Origin: SZUA-146 sp963922815
Lineage (GTDB): Bacteria > Pseudomonadota > Gammaproteobacteria > Steroidobacterales > SZUA-146
Assembly (NCBI GenBank): GCA_963922815.1
Contig: CAWUKD010000206.1
Span: 1 to 5,610 of the forward strand
Length of the DNA stretch: 5,610 nucleotides
Direction of reading: 5' to 3'
A program made the position numbers and the translations under genes. The notes below the pieces were generated by a model. The model was not told where the DNA came from. It did no database searches and saw nothing but the letters and a program-made list of their open reading frames with translations. Shown here piece by piece: positions 1 through 5,610 of this stretch (the stretch's first letter is position 1; each line of letters opens with the position of its first letter).

Positions 1-971
1 GTGTTTTTGTGCTGGAAGACAAAGAGCAGCTCTTGCCACGCTATTTGCGCTTTGTGCGCGGTCTGGTGGATTCCAGCGATCTGCCTTTGAACGTGTCGCG
101 GGAAATTCTGCAGTCCAATAAAGTTGTTGATGCCATTCGATCCGGGTCCGTTAAGAAAATTCTTGGCATGCTCGAATCGATGAGTAATAACGACGCCGAG
201 AAGTACACGGAATTCTGGAAACTGTTTGGCGCGGTCCTGAAAGAAGGGGTCGTCGAGGACATGAGCAACAAGGATCGCATTGCTCCACTGTTGCGATTCG
301 CATCCACTCATAATGACAACTTCGATGAGACTGAAACGCTGGCTGATTATGTCGGTCGTATGAAGAGCTCGCAGGAACACATTTACTACATGGTTGGCGA
401 GACCAAAGAAGGCGCGGCATCAAGTCCGCACATTGAAGGACTCAGAGCAAAGGGTATTGAGGTCCTTATTCTGGGTGACCGCATCGACGAATGGCTCGTC
501 ACACATCTGCAGGACTTTGACGGCAAACAGCTTCGGTCGGTCGCGCAGGGCGATATCAAGCTCGATGACGATGCCGACGAAGAAAGTCAAAAGCAGCTGG
601 ATGAGAAGTACAAGGATCTGGTGGCGCGAGTTCAGTCAATTCTGGCCGACAAGGTCGAAGACGTGCGCCTGTCGCAGCGACTGGTTGAGTCTCCGTCCTG
701 TGTGGTAGCCCAGGAGGGCGCACCGAGCGGATTCTTGCAGCGCATGCTGGAAGAGGCCGGGCAGGCCATGCCGGGCATCAAGCCCGTACTGGAGATTAAT
801 CCGACTCACCCGCTGATTGTCCGAATGGAAGTTGAGGAGGATAAAGAGTTGTTCAAGCAGTATGCCTCGCTCCTCTACGAACAGGCGATTTTGGCTGAAG
901 GTGGGCAGCTGACCGACCCGGCGGCGTTCGTCAAGCGGGTAAATCAGGTAATCTTGTCGGTAAGTCACTGA
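1..971 (+). CDS. htpG: Molecular chaperone HtpG (Hsp90 family), C-terminal half, 5' end outside window
   Basis: Bacterial Hsp90, a cytosolic ATP-dependent homodimeric chaperone that remodels client proteins, often with DnaK. The reading frame is open from base 3 (bases 1-2 finish a codon outside the window) to TGA at 969-971, giving 322 visible residues. Full-length HtpG is about 620-640 residues, so roughly half is present. Visible residues 15-35 carry the middle-domain signature LRFVRGLVDS...LPLNVSREIL. Arg33 in SREIL corresponds to the arginine that contacts the ATP gamma-phosphate in this family. Further on are YYMVGETKEGA, the KGIEVLILGDRIDEWL block and FDGKQLRSVAQGD. The C-terminal dimerisation domain follows, with VEDVRLSQRL and the typical ending AEGGQLTDPAAFVKRVNQ. 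The acidic linker (LDDDADEE) separates the middle and C-terminal domains. There is no MEEVD tail, as expected in bacteria. The N-terminal ATPase domain, promoter and start lie outside the window. Family assignment is secure from remembered similarity to E. coli HtpG across the whole visible length. Confidence 0.97.
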   Translation, partial: VFVLEDKEQLLPRYLRFVRGLVDSSDLPLNVSREILQSNKVVDAIRSGSVKKILGMLESMSNNDAEKYTEFWKLFGAVLKEGVVEDMSNKDRIAPLLRFASTHNDNFDETETLADYVGRMKSSQEHIYYMVGETKEGAASSPHIEGLRAKGIEVLILGDRIDEWLVTHLQDFDGKQLRSVAQGDIKLDDDADEESQKQLDEKYKDLVARVQSILADKVEDVRLSQRLVESPSCVVAQEGAPSGFLQRMLEEAGQAMPGIKPVLEINPTHPLIVRMEVEEDKELFKQYASLLYEQAILAEGGQLTDPAAFVKRVNQVILSVSH

Positions 972-982
972 TAATCGGGAAC

Positions 983-999
983 TCCTTGCGCGGCAAGGA
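983..999 (+). terminator. Perfect 7-bp hairpin just after htpG (weak terminator or attenuator candidate)
   Basis: TCCTTGC and GCAAGGA form a perfect 7-bp inverted repeat around a GCG triloop, 11 bases after the htpG stop codon. The position suits a transcription terminator or RNA-end-protecting stem. However, the following bases (CTCAGAATGAGG) have no run of T, so it is not a classic intrinsic terminator. It could be an mRNA-stability or attenuation element between htpG and the transporter genes, or chance. The inverted repeat is directly visible; its role is inferred. Confidence 0.3.
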
Positions 1000-1012
1000 C
1001 TCAGAATGAGGT

Positions 1013-1027
1013 GTGCCTGTGTGGCAC
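1013..1027 (+). promoter_or_regulatory. Small hairpin abutting the tatT ribosome binding site
   Basis: GTGCC and GGCAC form a 5-bp stem around TGTGT. The stem ends one base before the GGGAGG Shine-Dalgarno sequence at 1029-1034. It is the second hairpin in the 70-base leader. It could influence ribosome access to tatT, but a 5-bp stem arises easily by chance, so this is only a candidate. Confidence 0.2.
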
Positions 1028-1028
1028 C

Positions 1029-1034
1029 GGGAGG
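1029..1034 (+). promoter_or_regulatory. Strong Shine-Dalgarno sequence that fixes the tatT start
   Basis: GGGAGG lies 7 bases before the ATG at 1042 and 10 bases before a second, adjacent ATG at 1045. It supports starting tatT here rather than at the upstream in-frame ATG at 1006. That earlier start would add a 12-residue polar, Cys-containing stretch ahead of an otherwise standard lipoprotein signal peptide. Confidence 0.75.
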
Positions 1035-1041
1035 ATCAGAC

Positions 1042-1911
1042 ATGATGATAGGAATACGCCGTCGGATACTGGGCATGACCAGCGTCATTCTGATGCTTCT
1101 GCTGAGCGGCTGTGGCTCTCTTATTGATAACGCGGTTGACGGCGTTGCGACCAATCTGACCCGCTCAATGATGGATCAGGACGATCCTGAAACGGTGCGA
1201 CAGGCCGCACCTGCCTATCTTTTGATGCTCGACTCATTCGTGCAGGGAGATCCTGAAAATCCCGCCATGCTGTACAACACTGCGGCGTTGTATTCGGCGT
1301 ATGGCAGCGTGTTTGTTGATGAACCGGTTCGTGCCCAGAGACTGACGGCCCGAGCCTGGGAATACGCCCAGAGGGCGCTGTGCATAGAATATCCGGATGC
1401 GTGCGACATCAGGGCGATCAGCTTCGATGACTGGAATACCTTTCTGGCCGAAAGGGGTCCCAAAGACGCCGAAGCCCTGTTTGGTGTTGCCAGTAGCTGG
1501 CTGGCGTTCGTTCAGGCCAACGCCAGCGACTATGCGGTTCTGGCCCAGCTGCCCAAGGCCGAGGCGCTGCTGAACCGGCTTGGCGAAATCAACGACGGCT
1601 ACGAAGAAGGAAATATTACCCTCTATCTGGCGGTCCTGAACTCCATACGCCCGGCTGCGCTGGGCGGAAACCCGGAAAAGGGGCAGGCCTACTTTGAAAA
1701 AGCGATGGAACTGTCCGAAGGTACCGATTTGAGTGTAAAAGTCAGCTATGCGCGGTTTTACGCCCGTACGCTGTATGAGCGTGAGCTGCACGACAAACTC
1801 CTCAATGAAGTGCTTCAGGCTGATCCGAGGCTGGGAACCAGCACGCTTTTGAACGTGATGGCACAAGATGAAGCTAAACGTCTGCTGGAATCGGCCGATG
1901 AATACTTTTGA
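1042..1911 (+). CDS. tatT: TatT-like TRAP transporter T-component lipoprotein (TPR-like helical repeat protein)
   Basis: Accessory lipoprotein of a TPR-protein-associated TRAP transporter (TPAT). It is probably anchored in the outer membrane facing the periplasm, where it partners the DctP-type binding protein encoded next. With the start at 1042 it is 289 residues. Basic residues Arg6-Arg8, a hydrophobic core at about 9-21 and the lipobox LSGC (Cys24) form a type II signal peptide. Gly25 follows the cysteine, so there is no Asp+2 inner-membrane retention signal. The mature part is almost entirely helical. Family-like blocks include APAYLLMLDSFVQGDPENP (56-74), the tyrosine/alanine-rich AALYSAYGSVFV (81-92), RAQRLTARAWEYAQRALC (98-115) and GGNPEKGQAYFEKAMELSEG (208-227), which resembles a TPR helix pair. 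Cys114 and Cys121 are close enough for a periplasmic disulfide. Known biology: Treponema pallidum TatT forms a pored trimer and partners a DctP homologue. The ligand is unknown. An alternative in-frame start is at 1006. Gene symbol by homology to that family. Confidence 0.85.
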   Translation: MMIGIRRRILGMTSVILMLLLSGCGSLIDNAVDGVATNLTRSMMDQDDPETVRQAAPAYLLMLDSFVQGDPENPAMLYNTAALYSAYGSVFVDEPVRAQRLTARAWEYAQRALCIEYPDACDIRAISFDDWNTFLAERGPKDAEALFGVASSWLAFVQANASDYAVLAQLPKAEALLNRLGEINDGYEEGNITLYLAVLNSIRPAALGGNPEKGQAYFEKAMELSEGTDLSVKVSYARFYARTLYERELHDKLLNEVLQADPRLGTSTLLNVMAQDEAKRLLESADEYF

Positions 1912-1924
1912 TATGAGAAATATT

Positions 1925-2935
1925 ATGAAAAACATTCTGGGAATCTGCATTCTCGTTCTGGCCGCGACGGTTTCCGGCGCTGCACAGGCTCAGACGCAGA
2001 CATTCAAGATCGCCACGCTGGCGCCCGAAGGCTCTGACTGGATGAATCAGATGAAGGCGGGCGCGACTGAAATCAGCGAACGTACGGATGGGCGAGTAAA
2101 ATTCAAATTTTATGGCGGTGGCGTCAAAGGCAATGACAAGAAAGTGCTGCGCATGATGCGCGGTGGTCGACAGCTGCACGGCGGTGCGCTGACGGCCGGA
2201 TCACTGGCCGAACGTTTTCCGGGCATGAATCTGTACAGCGTACCGTTTTTGTTTAACGACCTCGAAGAGGCCGACGCGGTGCGAAATGAAATGGATGACT
2301 ACATCAAGCAGGGCTTGCTTGATGCGGGATTTGTATCGTTTGGTCTGGCGTCGGGCGGCTTCGCTCAAATCATGTCGAACTACCCCGTACGCAATATCGA
2401 CGACCTGAAGGGCAAGCGTGTCTGGGTGCCTGAAGGCGACGTGATCAGCTACGCGGCGATGGAGCGTTTTGGTCTGTCACCGGTCACTCTGCCCGCCACG
2501 GACGTGCTGACCGGGTTGCAGACCGGTCTCATTGATGTCATCGGTTCGTCGGCCATTGGTGCACTTGTCCTGCAGTGGCATACCAAGGTTACGCATCTGT
2601 CTGCCATGCCGGTGTCTTACCTGTTTGCCGTGATGGTGGTGGACGCAAAATTCTTTGGCAAGCTTTCAGCGGATGATCAGCAGATCGTTTCCGATGTGTT
2701 TGAAAATGTGTATGCCAACCTGGACGCACAGAACGTTGAGGACAATGAAAAGGCGCTTGATGCGTTGATCGGTAGCGGCCTGAAGGTGGTAGAACCAGAG
2801 GCGGGCCTCCTGTCTGAACTCAAGAATGATTCGCGCGAACTCTGGTACGAGATGGCCAAGACCAACGCGATTCCGGAAGACAAGCTCAGGGAAATCGAGG
2901 CGCTGCTGGAAGCCCACCGCGCCAGAGAAAAATGA
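1925..2935 (+). CDS. dctP: TRAP transporter solute-binding protein, DctP family (TatP-type)
   Basis: Periplasmic binding protein that captures the transporter's ligand and delivers it to DctQM. From the start at 1925 it has 336 residues, the usual size. Residues 1-22 form a Sec signal peptide (MKN, hydrophobic core, AQA|Q), leaving a soluble mature protein. Family blocks in order: FKIATLAPEGSDWM (27-40), DGRVKFKFYGGG (55-66), VLRMMRGGRQLHGGALT (74-90), VPFLFNDLEEADAVR (106-120), DLKGKRVWVPEGD (160-172) and GLQTGLIDVIGSS (197-209). Oddity: Trp167 occupies the place where most DctP proteins have the arginine that clamps the ligand's carboxylate. The start is uncertain. ATG codons at 1898 (GGA 8 bases upstream, 14-base overlap with tatT), 1913 and 1925 are in frame. 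1925 was chosen because it gives a standard signal peptide, but its own ribosome site (GAG at 1915-1917) is weak, so coupling to tatT translation is likely. The gene ends by overlapping the dctQ start by 4 bases. Confidence 0.93.
   Translation: MKNILGICILVLAATVSGAAQAQTQTFKIATLAPEGSDWMNQMKAGATEISERTDGRVKFKFYGGGVKGNDKKVLRMMRGGRQLHGGALTAGSLAERFPGMNLYSVPFLFNDLEEADAVRNEMDDYIKQGLLDAGFVSFGLASGGFAQIMSNYPVRNIDDLKGKRVWVPEGDVISYAAMERFGLSPVTLPATDVLTGLQTGLIDVIGSSAIGALVLQWHTKVTHLSAMPVSYLFAVMVVDAKFFGKLSADDQQIVSDVFENVYANLDAQNVEDNEKALDALIGSGLKVVEPEAGLLSELKNDSRELWYEMAKTNAIPEDKLREIEALLEAHRAREK
2302..2324. repeat. Perfect 9-bp inverted repeat inside dctP
   Basis: CATCAAGCA and TGCTTGATG are exact reverse complements separated by GGGCT, so the mRNA can form a 9-bp stem with a 5-base loop. 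It sits within the coding sequence for IKQGLLDAG. No T-run follows, so it is not a terminator. It may be coincidental, or it may slow or stabilise the message; no function can be assigned from sequence. Confidence 0.5.
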
Positions 2936-3432
2936 GTAAATCTTCTGCCCTGAAGGTCATGGACCGTTACGGGCGAATGGCCGAAAACGGGTTGCTGCTT
3001 GTCATGCTGCTGTTGATGCTGGCCGTAGCCGTTACCCAGATTGTTTCCCGCAATGCGTTCAATTCCGGCTTCGTTTGGGCCGATGAGTTTCTGCGGTTGA
3101 CGGTTCTTTGGGTGGCTTTGCTCGGTTCGATTGCGGCCTCGCGCGACCACCGACATTTGCGTATTGACGTGTTGTCACGTTTTTTGGCGCCCGGTATTTT
3201 GCGCTGGACTAATTTCCTCGTCGATCTTTTCACCGCAGCCATATGCGCCGTGCTGACGTATTACAGTTTTGAATTTGTCGCTGAAACCCGGGAGTACGAG
3301 GACCTTGCCTTTGGTACTCGGCCGCTGTGGTTGTTTCAGAGCATTCTGCCAATCGGATTCGGATTGATGACCTGGCGTTACTTTATCTGGTCGTTCCGCC
3401 GCCTCGCCGGCCATGAAGGACCAGCGCAATGA
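2932..3432 (+). CDS. dctQ: TRAP transporter small permease subunit, DctQ family
   Basis: Small inner-membrane subunit of the TRAP transporter. It packs against DctM as a scaffold and helps dock the substrate-loaded binding protein. It has 166 residues, the usual size, with four predicted membrane segments at about 20-40, 52-70, 92-115 and 131-154. The family signature spans residues 49-79: WADEFLRL (Trp49, Glu52), then VLWVALLGSIAASRDHRH and LRID, ending at Asp79. This matches the conserved W-x-x-E...W...G...H...D pattern of DctQ. The C-terminal tail is short, basic and probably cytoplasmic. Its ATG overlaps the dctP stop as ATGA and there is no convincing Shine-Dalgarno sequence, so translation probably depends on ribosomes finishing dctP. 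DctQ is a separate protein here, not fused to DctM as in some sialic-acid TRAP systems. Confidence 0.93.
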   Translation: MSKSSALKVMDRYGRMAENGLLLVMLLLMLAVAVTQIVSRNAFNSGFVWADEFLRLTVLWVALLGSIAASRDHRHLRIDVLSRFLAPGILRWTNFLVDLFTAAICAVLTYYSFEFVAETREYEDLAFGTRPLWLFQSILPIGFGLMTWRYFIWSFRRLAGHEGPAQ

Positions 3433-4682
3433 TTATCAGCGGGCTGATTTTTCTGATTCTGGCGCTGCTCGGCGCACCGCTTTTCGTGATCATTGCGGCC
3501 AGCGCACTGTGGGGTTTTTACCGCGAAGATGTAGCGCTATCGGCTGTGCCTGTAGAGGTTTTCAGTATCGCGGAAACGCCTATTCTGCTCGCGATTCCGT
3601 TGTTCACTATCGCCGGTTACATACTGAGCGAAAGCGACGCACCGGGTCGCCTTGTTCGCTTTACGCAGGCTTTGCTGGGCTGGGTGCCTGGAGGATTGCC
3701 AATCGTTGCGCTTGCGGCGTGCGCGTTTTTTACCGCGTTTACCGGAGCATCCGGCGTAACCATCATCGCACTGGGCGCCATTCTGTATCCGGCTTTGCAG
3801 CAGGCGGGTCACGACGACCGGTTTAACCTGGGGCTGGTGACATCAGGTGGCAGCCTCGGACTGCTGTTTGCGCCATCGTTGCCCATCATTCTGTATGGTG
3901 TCGTCGCCAAGCAGCCGATTGACGATCTGTTTATCGCGGGCGCCGTACCCGGTGTGCTGATGCTCGTCATGCTGGCGGCCTACTGCATGTGGACGCAGCG
4001 GCACACGCGTCAATCGCTGAGCAGTTTTTCGGGCAGGGACGTGCTGGCAGCGCTGCGCGAATCCGCGCTCGAACTGCCGCTGCCGTTTATCGTGCTCGGC
4101 GGAATCTATTCCGGATACCTGGCGGTATCAGAAGCGGCTGCGGTAACGGCCCTGTATGTCATCGTAGTGGAAGTCTTTATTCGGCGTGAAATCAAGTTTT
4201 CTCAGCTACCCGCCATAGCGCGCGAGTCCATGATGCTCGTTGGAGGGATTCTGCTGATACTCGGAGTGTCTTTTGCATCGACCAATTACATGATCGACGC
4301 CGGCATTCCGGAGAAGCTGTTCGAGTTTACCGAGTCTCATGTTGGCGGTCGCATCAGCTTTCTTCTTTATTTGCTGGTGTTCCTGCTGATTCTTGGCGCC
4401 ATACTGGATATTTTCTCCGCCATCGTGCTGGTGGTGCCTCTGGTGCTGCCGATTGCCGCACAGTACGGCGTTGATCCACTGCACCTGGGTATCATGTTTC
4501 TTGCCACCATGCAGCTCGGATACCTGACCCCGCCGGTTGGGCTCAACCTGTTTATTGCCAGCTATCGCTTTAACACGCCTATCATGCAGGTTTACAGTGC
4601 GACGTTTCCGTTCTTGCTGATATTGCTGGCCGCAGTGCTCATAATTACCTTCGTACCCGCGCTGTCGGTCTGGTTCCGCTAG
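3429..4682 (+). CDS. dctM: TRAP transporter large permease subunit, DctM family
   Basis: Large inner-membrane subunit that forms the ion-coupled (typically sodium) transport path for the ligand delivered by DctP. It has 417 residues, the usual length, and is strongly hydrophobic throughout, with roughly a dozen membrane segments and re-entrant hairpins. DctM signatures in order: AIPLFTIAGYILSES (55-69), FTGASGVTIIALGAILYP (104-121), SGGSLGLLFAPSLPIILYG (139-157), GGIYSGYLAVSEAAAV (224-239), LDIFSAIVLVVPLVLPIA (326-343) and LGYLTPPVGLNLFIAS (363-378). The small-residue, Ser/Thr/Pro-rich loops correspond to the hairpin regions that form the ion and substrate sites in this superfamily. The start overlaps the dctQ stop (ATGA), but AAGGA at 3416-3420, 8 bases upstream, gives it its own ribosome site, which could boost DctM translation. 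No terminator is visible after its TAG; the next gene begins 33 bases later. Confidence 0.96.
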   Translation: MIISGLIFLILALLGAPLFVIIAASALWGFYREDVALSAVPVEVFSIAETPILLAIPLFTIAGYILSESDAPGRLVRFTQALLGWVPGGLPIVALAACAFFTAFTGASGVTIIALGAILYPALQQAGHDDRFNLGLVTSGGSLGLLFAPSLPIILYGVVAKQPIDDLFIAGAVPGVLMLVMLAAYCMWTQRHTRQSLSSFSGRDVLAALRESALELPLPFIVLGGIYSGYLAVSEAAAVTALYVIVVEVFIRREIKFSQLPAIARESMMLVGGILLILGVSFASTNYMIDAGIPEKLFEFTESHVGGRISFLLYLLVFLLILGAILDIFSAIVLVVPLVLPIAAQYGVDPLHLGIMFLATMQLGYLTPPVGLNLFIASYRFNTPIMQVYSATFPFLLILLAAVLIITFVPALSVWFR

Positions 4683-4706
4683 TCACTCAATTCATTTGTC
4701 GTCAGA

Positions 4707-4710
4707 GAGG
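4707..4710 (+). promoter_or_regulatory. Shine-Dalgarno sequence for sppA
   Basis: GAGG, within AGAGAGG at 4704-4710, lies 5 bases before the ATG at 4716. It supports that start codon in the 33-base gap after dctM. No promoter-like pair or T-rich hairpin is apparent in the gap, so sppA may be read from the transporter message or from a promoter inside dctM. Confidence 0.6.
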
Positions 4711-4715
4711 TTGCC

Positions 4716-5610
4716 ATGGCAGCTATTGCAGGTTTTTTCAGAGGTTTGGGCAAAGGCCTGGATGTGTTTCGCAAGGTCATCCATTTCGTGTTGATGGTGT
4801 TTGCTTTCATCATGATTATGGCAACCCTTGGGGGCGGCCCGAAAATTTCTCTCGATGCCGGTTCTGCCCTGTTGCTCAACCCTCGTGGTCCGGTGGTGGA
4901 TCAGCTTTCGGGCGATCCCGTTCAGCGATCTCTGGACCGACTTACGGGCCAGGCGCAGGCGCAAACGCTGACGCGGGACATTCTTGACGCTCTGGAAGCT
5001 GCAAAAGACGACAATCGTATTAGTGCCGTTGTGCTTGAGCTCGACGGTATGGCCGGTGCGGGGTTGACCAATCTGCAGCTGATCGGGGCGGCCCTTGAAG
5101 ACTTTAAAACGTCGGGCAAGAAAGTTCTCGCCTACGGCGATTATTATACGCAGGGGCAGTACTATCTCGCGGCACACGCGGACGAAGTGTATCTGCATCC
5201 GTCGGGTGGTGTCGTGCTGGACGGGTTTGGCCGTTTTCGTCGGTACTACAAAGACGCCATAGAGCTATTGTCCGTCGACTGGAACGTGTTCAAGGTTGGA
5301 GAGTACAAGTCATTTGTTGAGCCTTATTTGCGCAATGATATGTCTCCTGAAGACCGGTCGTCGAGTCTGGTCTGGATGAATCAGCTCTGGACCGCCTACA
5401 TGGATGACGTTGCCGCTGTACGCGGTATCGAAGCAGGCGATGTCGCTGACTACGCCAACAATATTGCGGGTCTGGTGGCATCAAGTGACGGCGATCTTGC
5501 CAGGACGGCCATTGATGCCGGTATCGTTGATGAACTGGTTCAGCGCGACGAATTTCAGGAGCGTGTACTTGAGTACGTGCAGCGTGATGCCGATAGTCGC
5601 CGGTTCAAGA
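4716..5610 (+). CDS. sppA: Signal peptide peptidase SppA (protease IV, long 67 kDa type), N-terminal part, 3' end outside window
   Basis: Inner-membrane serine protease (Ser/Lys dyad, family S49) that degrades cleaved signal peptides on the periplasmic face. The frame is open from ATG 4716 through the window end, giving 298 whole codons plus one base, about half of the roughly 600-residue long form. Residues about 22-39 form the N-terminal membrane anchor. The N-terminal S49 domain follows: LTRDILDALEAAKDDNRISA (85-104), VVLELDGMAGAG (105-116), GKKVLAYGDYYTQGQYYLAA (134-153), ADEVYLHPSGGVVLDGFG (155-172) and VGEYKSFVEPYLRNDMSPEDR (from 194). Lys198 in EYKS aligns with the catalytic general-base lysine of E. 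coli SppA (Lys209). The nucleophilic serine lies in the C-terminal domain, outside the window. In the long form both N- and C-terminal domains assemble into a tetrameric bowl. The match to remembered E. coli SppA is continuous, so the family assignment is secure. Whether the rest is intact cannot be judged here. Confidence 0.95.
   Translation, partial: MAAIAGFFRGLGKGLDVFRKVIHFVLMVFAFIMIMATLGGGPKISLDAGSALLLNPRGPVVDQLSGDPVQRSLDRLTGQAQAQTLTRDILDALEAAKDDNRISAVVLELDGMAGAGLTNLQLIGAALEDFKTSGKKVLAYGDYYTQGQYYLAAHADEVYLHPSGGVVLDGFGRFRRYYKDAIELLSVDWNVFKVGEYKSFVEPYLRNDMSPEDRSSSLVWMNQLWTAYMDDVAAVRGIEAGDVADYANNIAGLVASSDGDLARTAIDAGIVDELVQRDEFQERVLEYVQRDADSRRFK

Noticed and set aside
970..975. GATAAT as a -10 box for a promoter upstream of tatT
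   Set aside because: It matches five of six -10 bases, but the only -35-like hexamer nearby (TTGTCG at 954-959) is just 10 bases away, too close for sigma-70, and nothing suitable lies 16-18 bases upstream.
1006..1041. Earlier tatT start at ATG 1006
   Set aside because: It would prepend a 12-residue polar stretch to a good lipoprotein signal peptide, while the strong GGGAGG site points to 1042. An AAGGA at 995-999 makes it not impossible.
636..1154. 172-residue open frame on the - strand across the htpG end and tatT start
   Set aside because: It overlaps two confident genes on the other strand and its translation resembles no known protein.
1234..1950. Antisense open frame of 238 residues on the - strand over tatT
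   Set aside because: It lies opposite a well-supported lipoprotein gene, has no recognisable family features, and is explained by the codon bias of the + strand gene.
3413..3826. 137-residue + strand open frame overlapping the dctQ end and dctM start
   Set aside because: It is the out-of-frame reading of dctM; the product is Arg/Gly/Cys-rich with no membrane or family character.
4679..5198. Antisense open frames on the - strand over the start of sppA
   Set aside because: They are shadows of the + strand sppA frame, which is continuous, has a ribosome site and contains the catalytic lysine motif.

Overview
All six genes lie on the + strand and no stretch longer than about 70 bases is left non-coding. 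The proteins point to a Gammaproteobacterium, probably aquatic or marine with moderate-to-high GC. HtpG and SppA both resemble the Enterobacteria/Pseudomonas-type proteins in remembered sequence, the SppA is the long (67 kDa) type, and stand-alone TRAP transporter cassettes are typical of marine proteobacteria. I cannot name the genus from the sequence alone.

Layout. Bases 1-971 hold the C-terminal half of the Hsp90-family chaperone HtpG, cut by the window's left edge. Bases 972-1041 are a short leader with two small hairpins and a strong Shine-Dalgarno sequence. Bases 1042-4682 hold a compact four-gene cassette: a TatT-like outer-membrane lipoprotein (TRAP transporter T-component), a DctP-family periplasmic solute-binding protein, and the DctQ (small) and DctM (large) membrane subunits. 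The first junction is nearly gapless. The next two are 4-base ATGA stop/start overlaps, so the genes are almost certainly co-transcribed and translationally coupled. After 33 bases with no visible terminator comes sppA (4716 to the window end). It encodes the N-terminal part of the membrane-anchored signal peptide peptidase, including its catalytic lysine, and runs off the right edge.

How the genes work together. TRAP transporters are secondary importers: DctP captures a ligand in the periplasm and delivers it to the DctQM membrane pair, which uses an ion gradient, usually sodium. Adding a helical TPR-like TatT lipoprotein makes this a TPAT (TPR-protein-associated TRAP transporter), a subclass described from Treponema pallidum, where the ligand is suspected to be hydrophobic. 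In this DctP the position aligned with the family's usual carboxylate-binding arginine is a tryptophan, which also suggests a ligand other than a simple carboxylate. HtpG and SppA are protein quality-control genes. Their flanking position may be only chromosomal context, although sppA could share the cassette's transcript.

No mobile elements, CRISPR arrays, tRNA or rRNA genes were seen. The most interesting content is the TPAT-type transporter of unknown ligand; the rest is ordinary housekeeping sequence.
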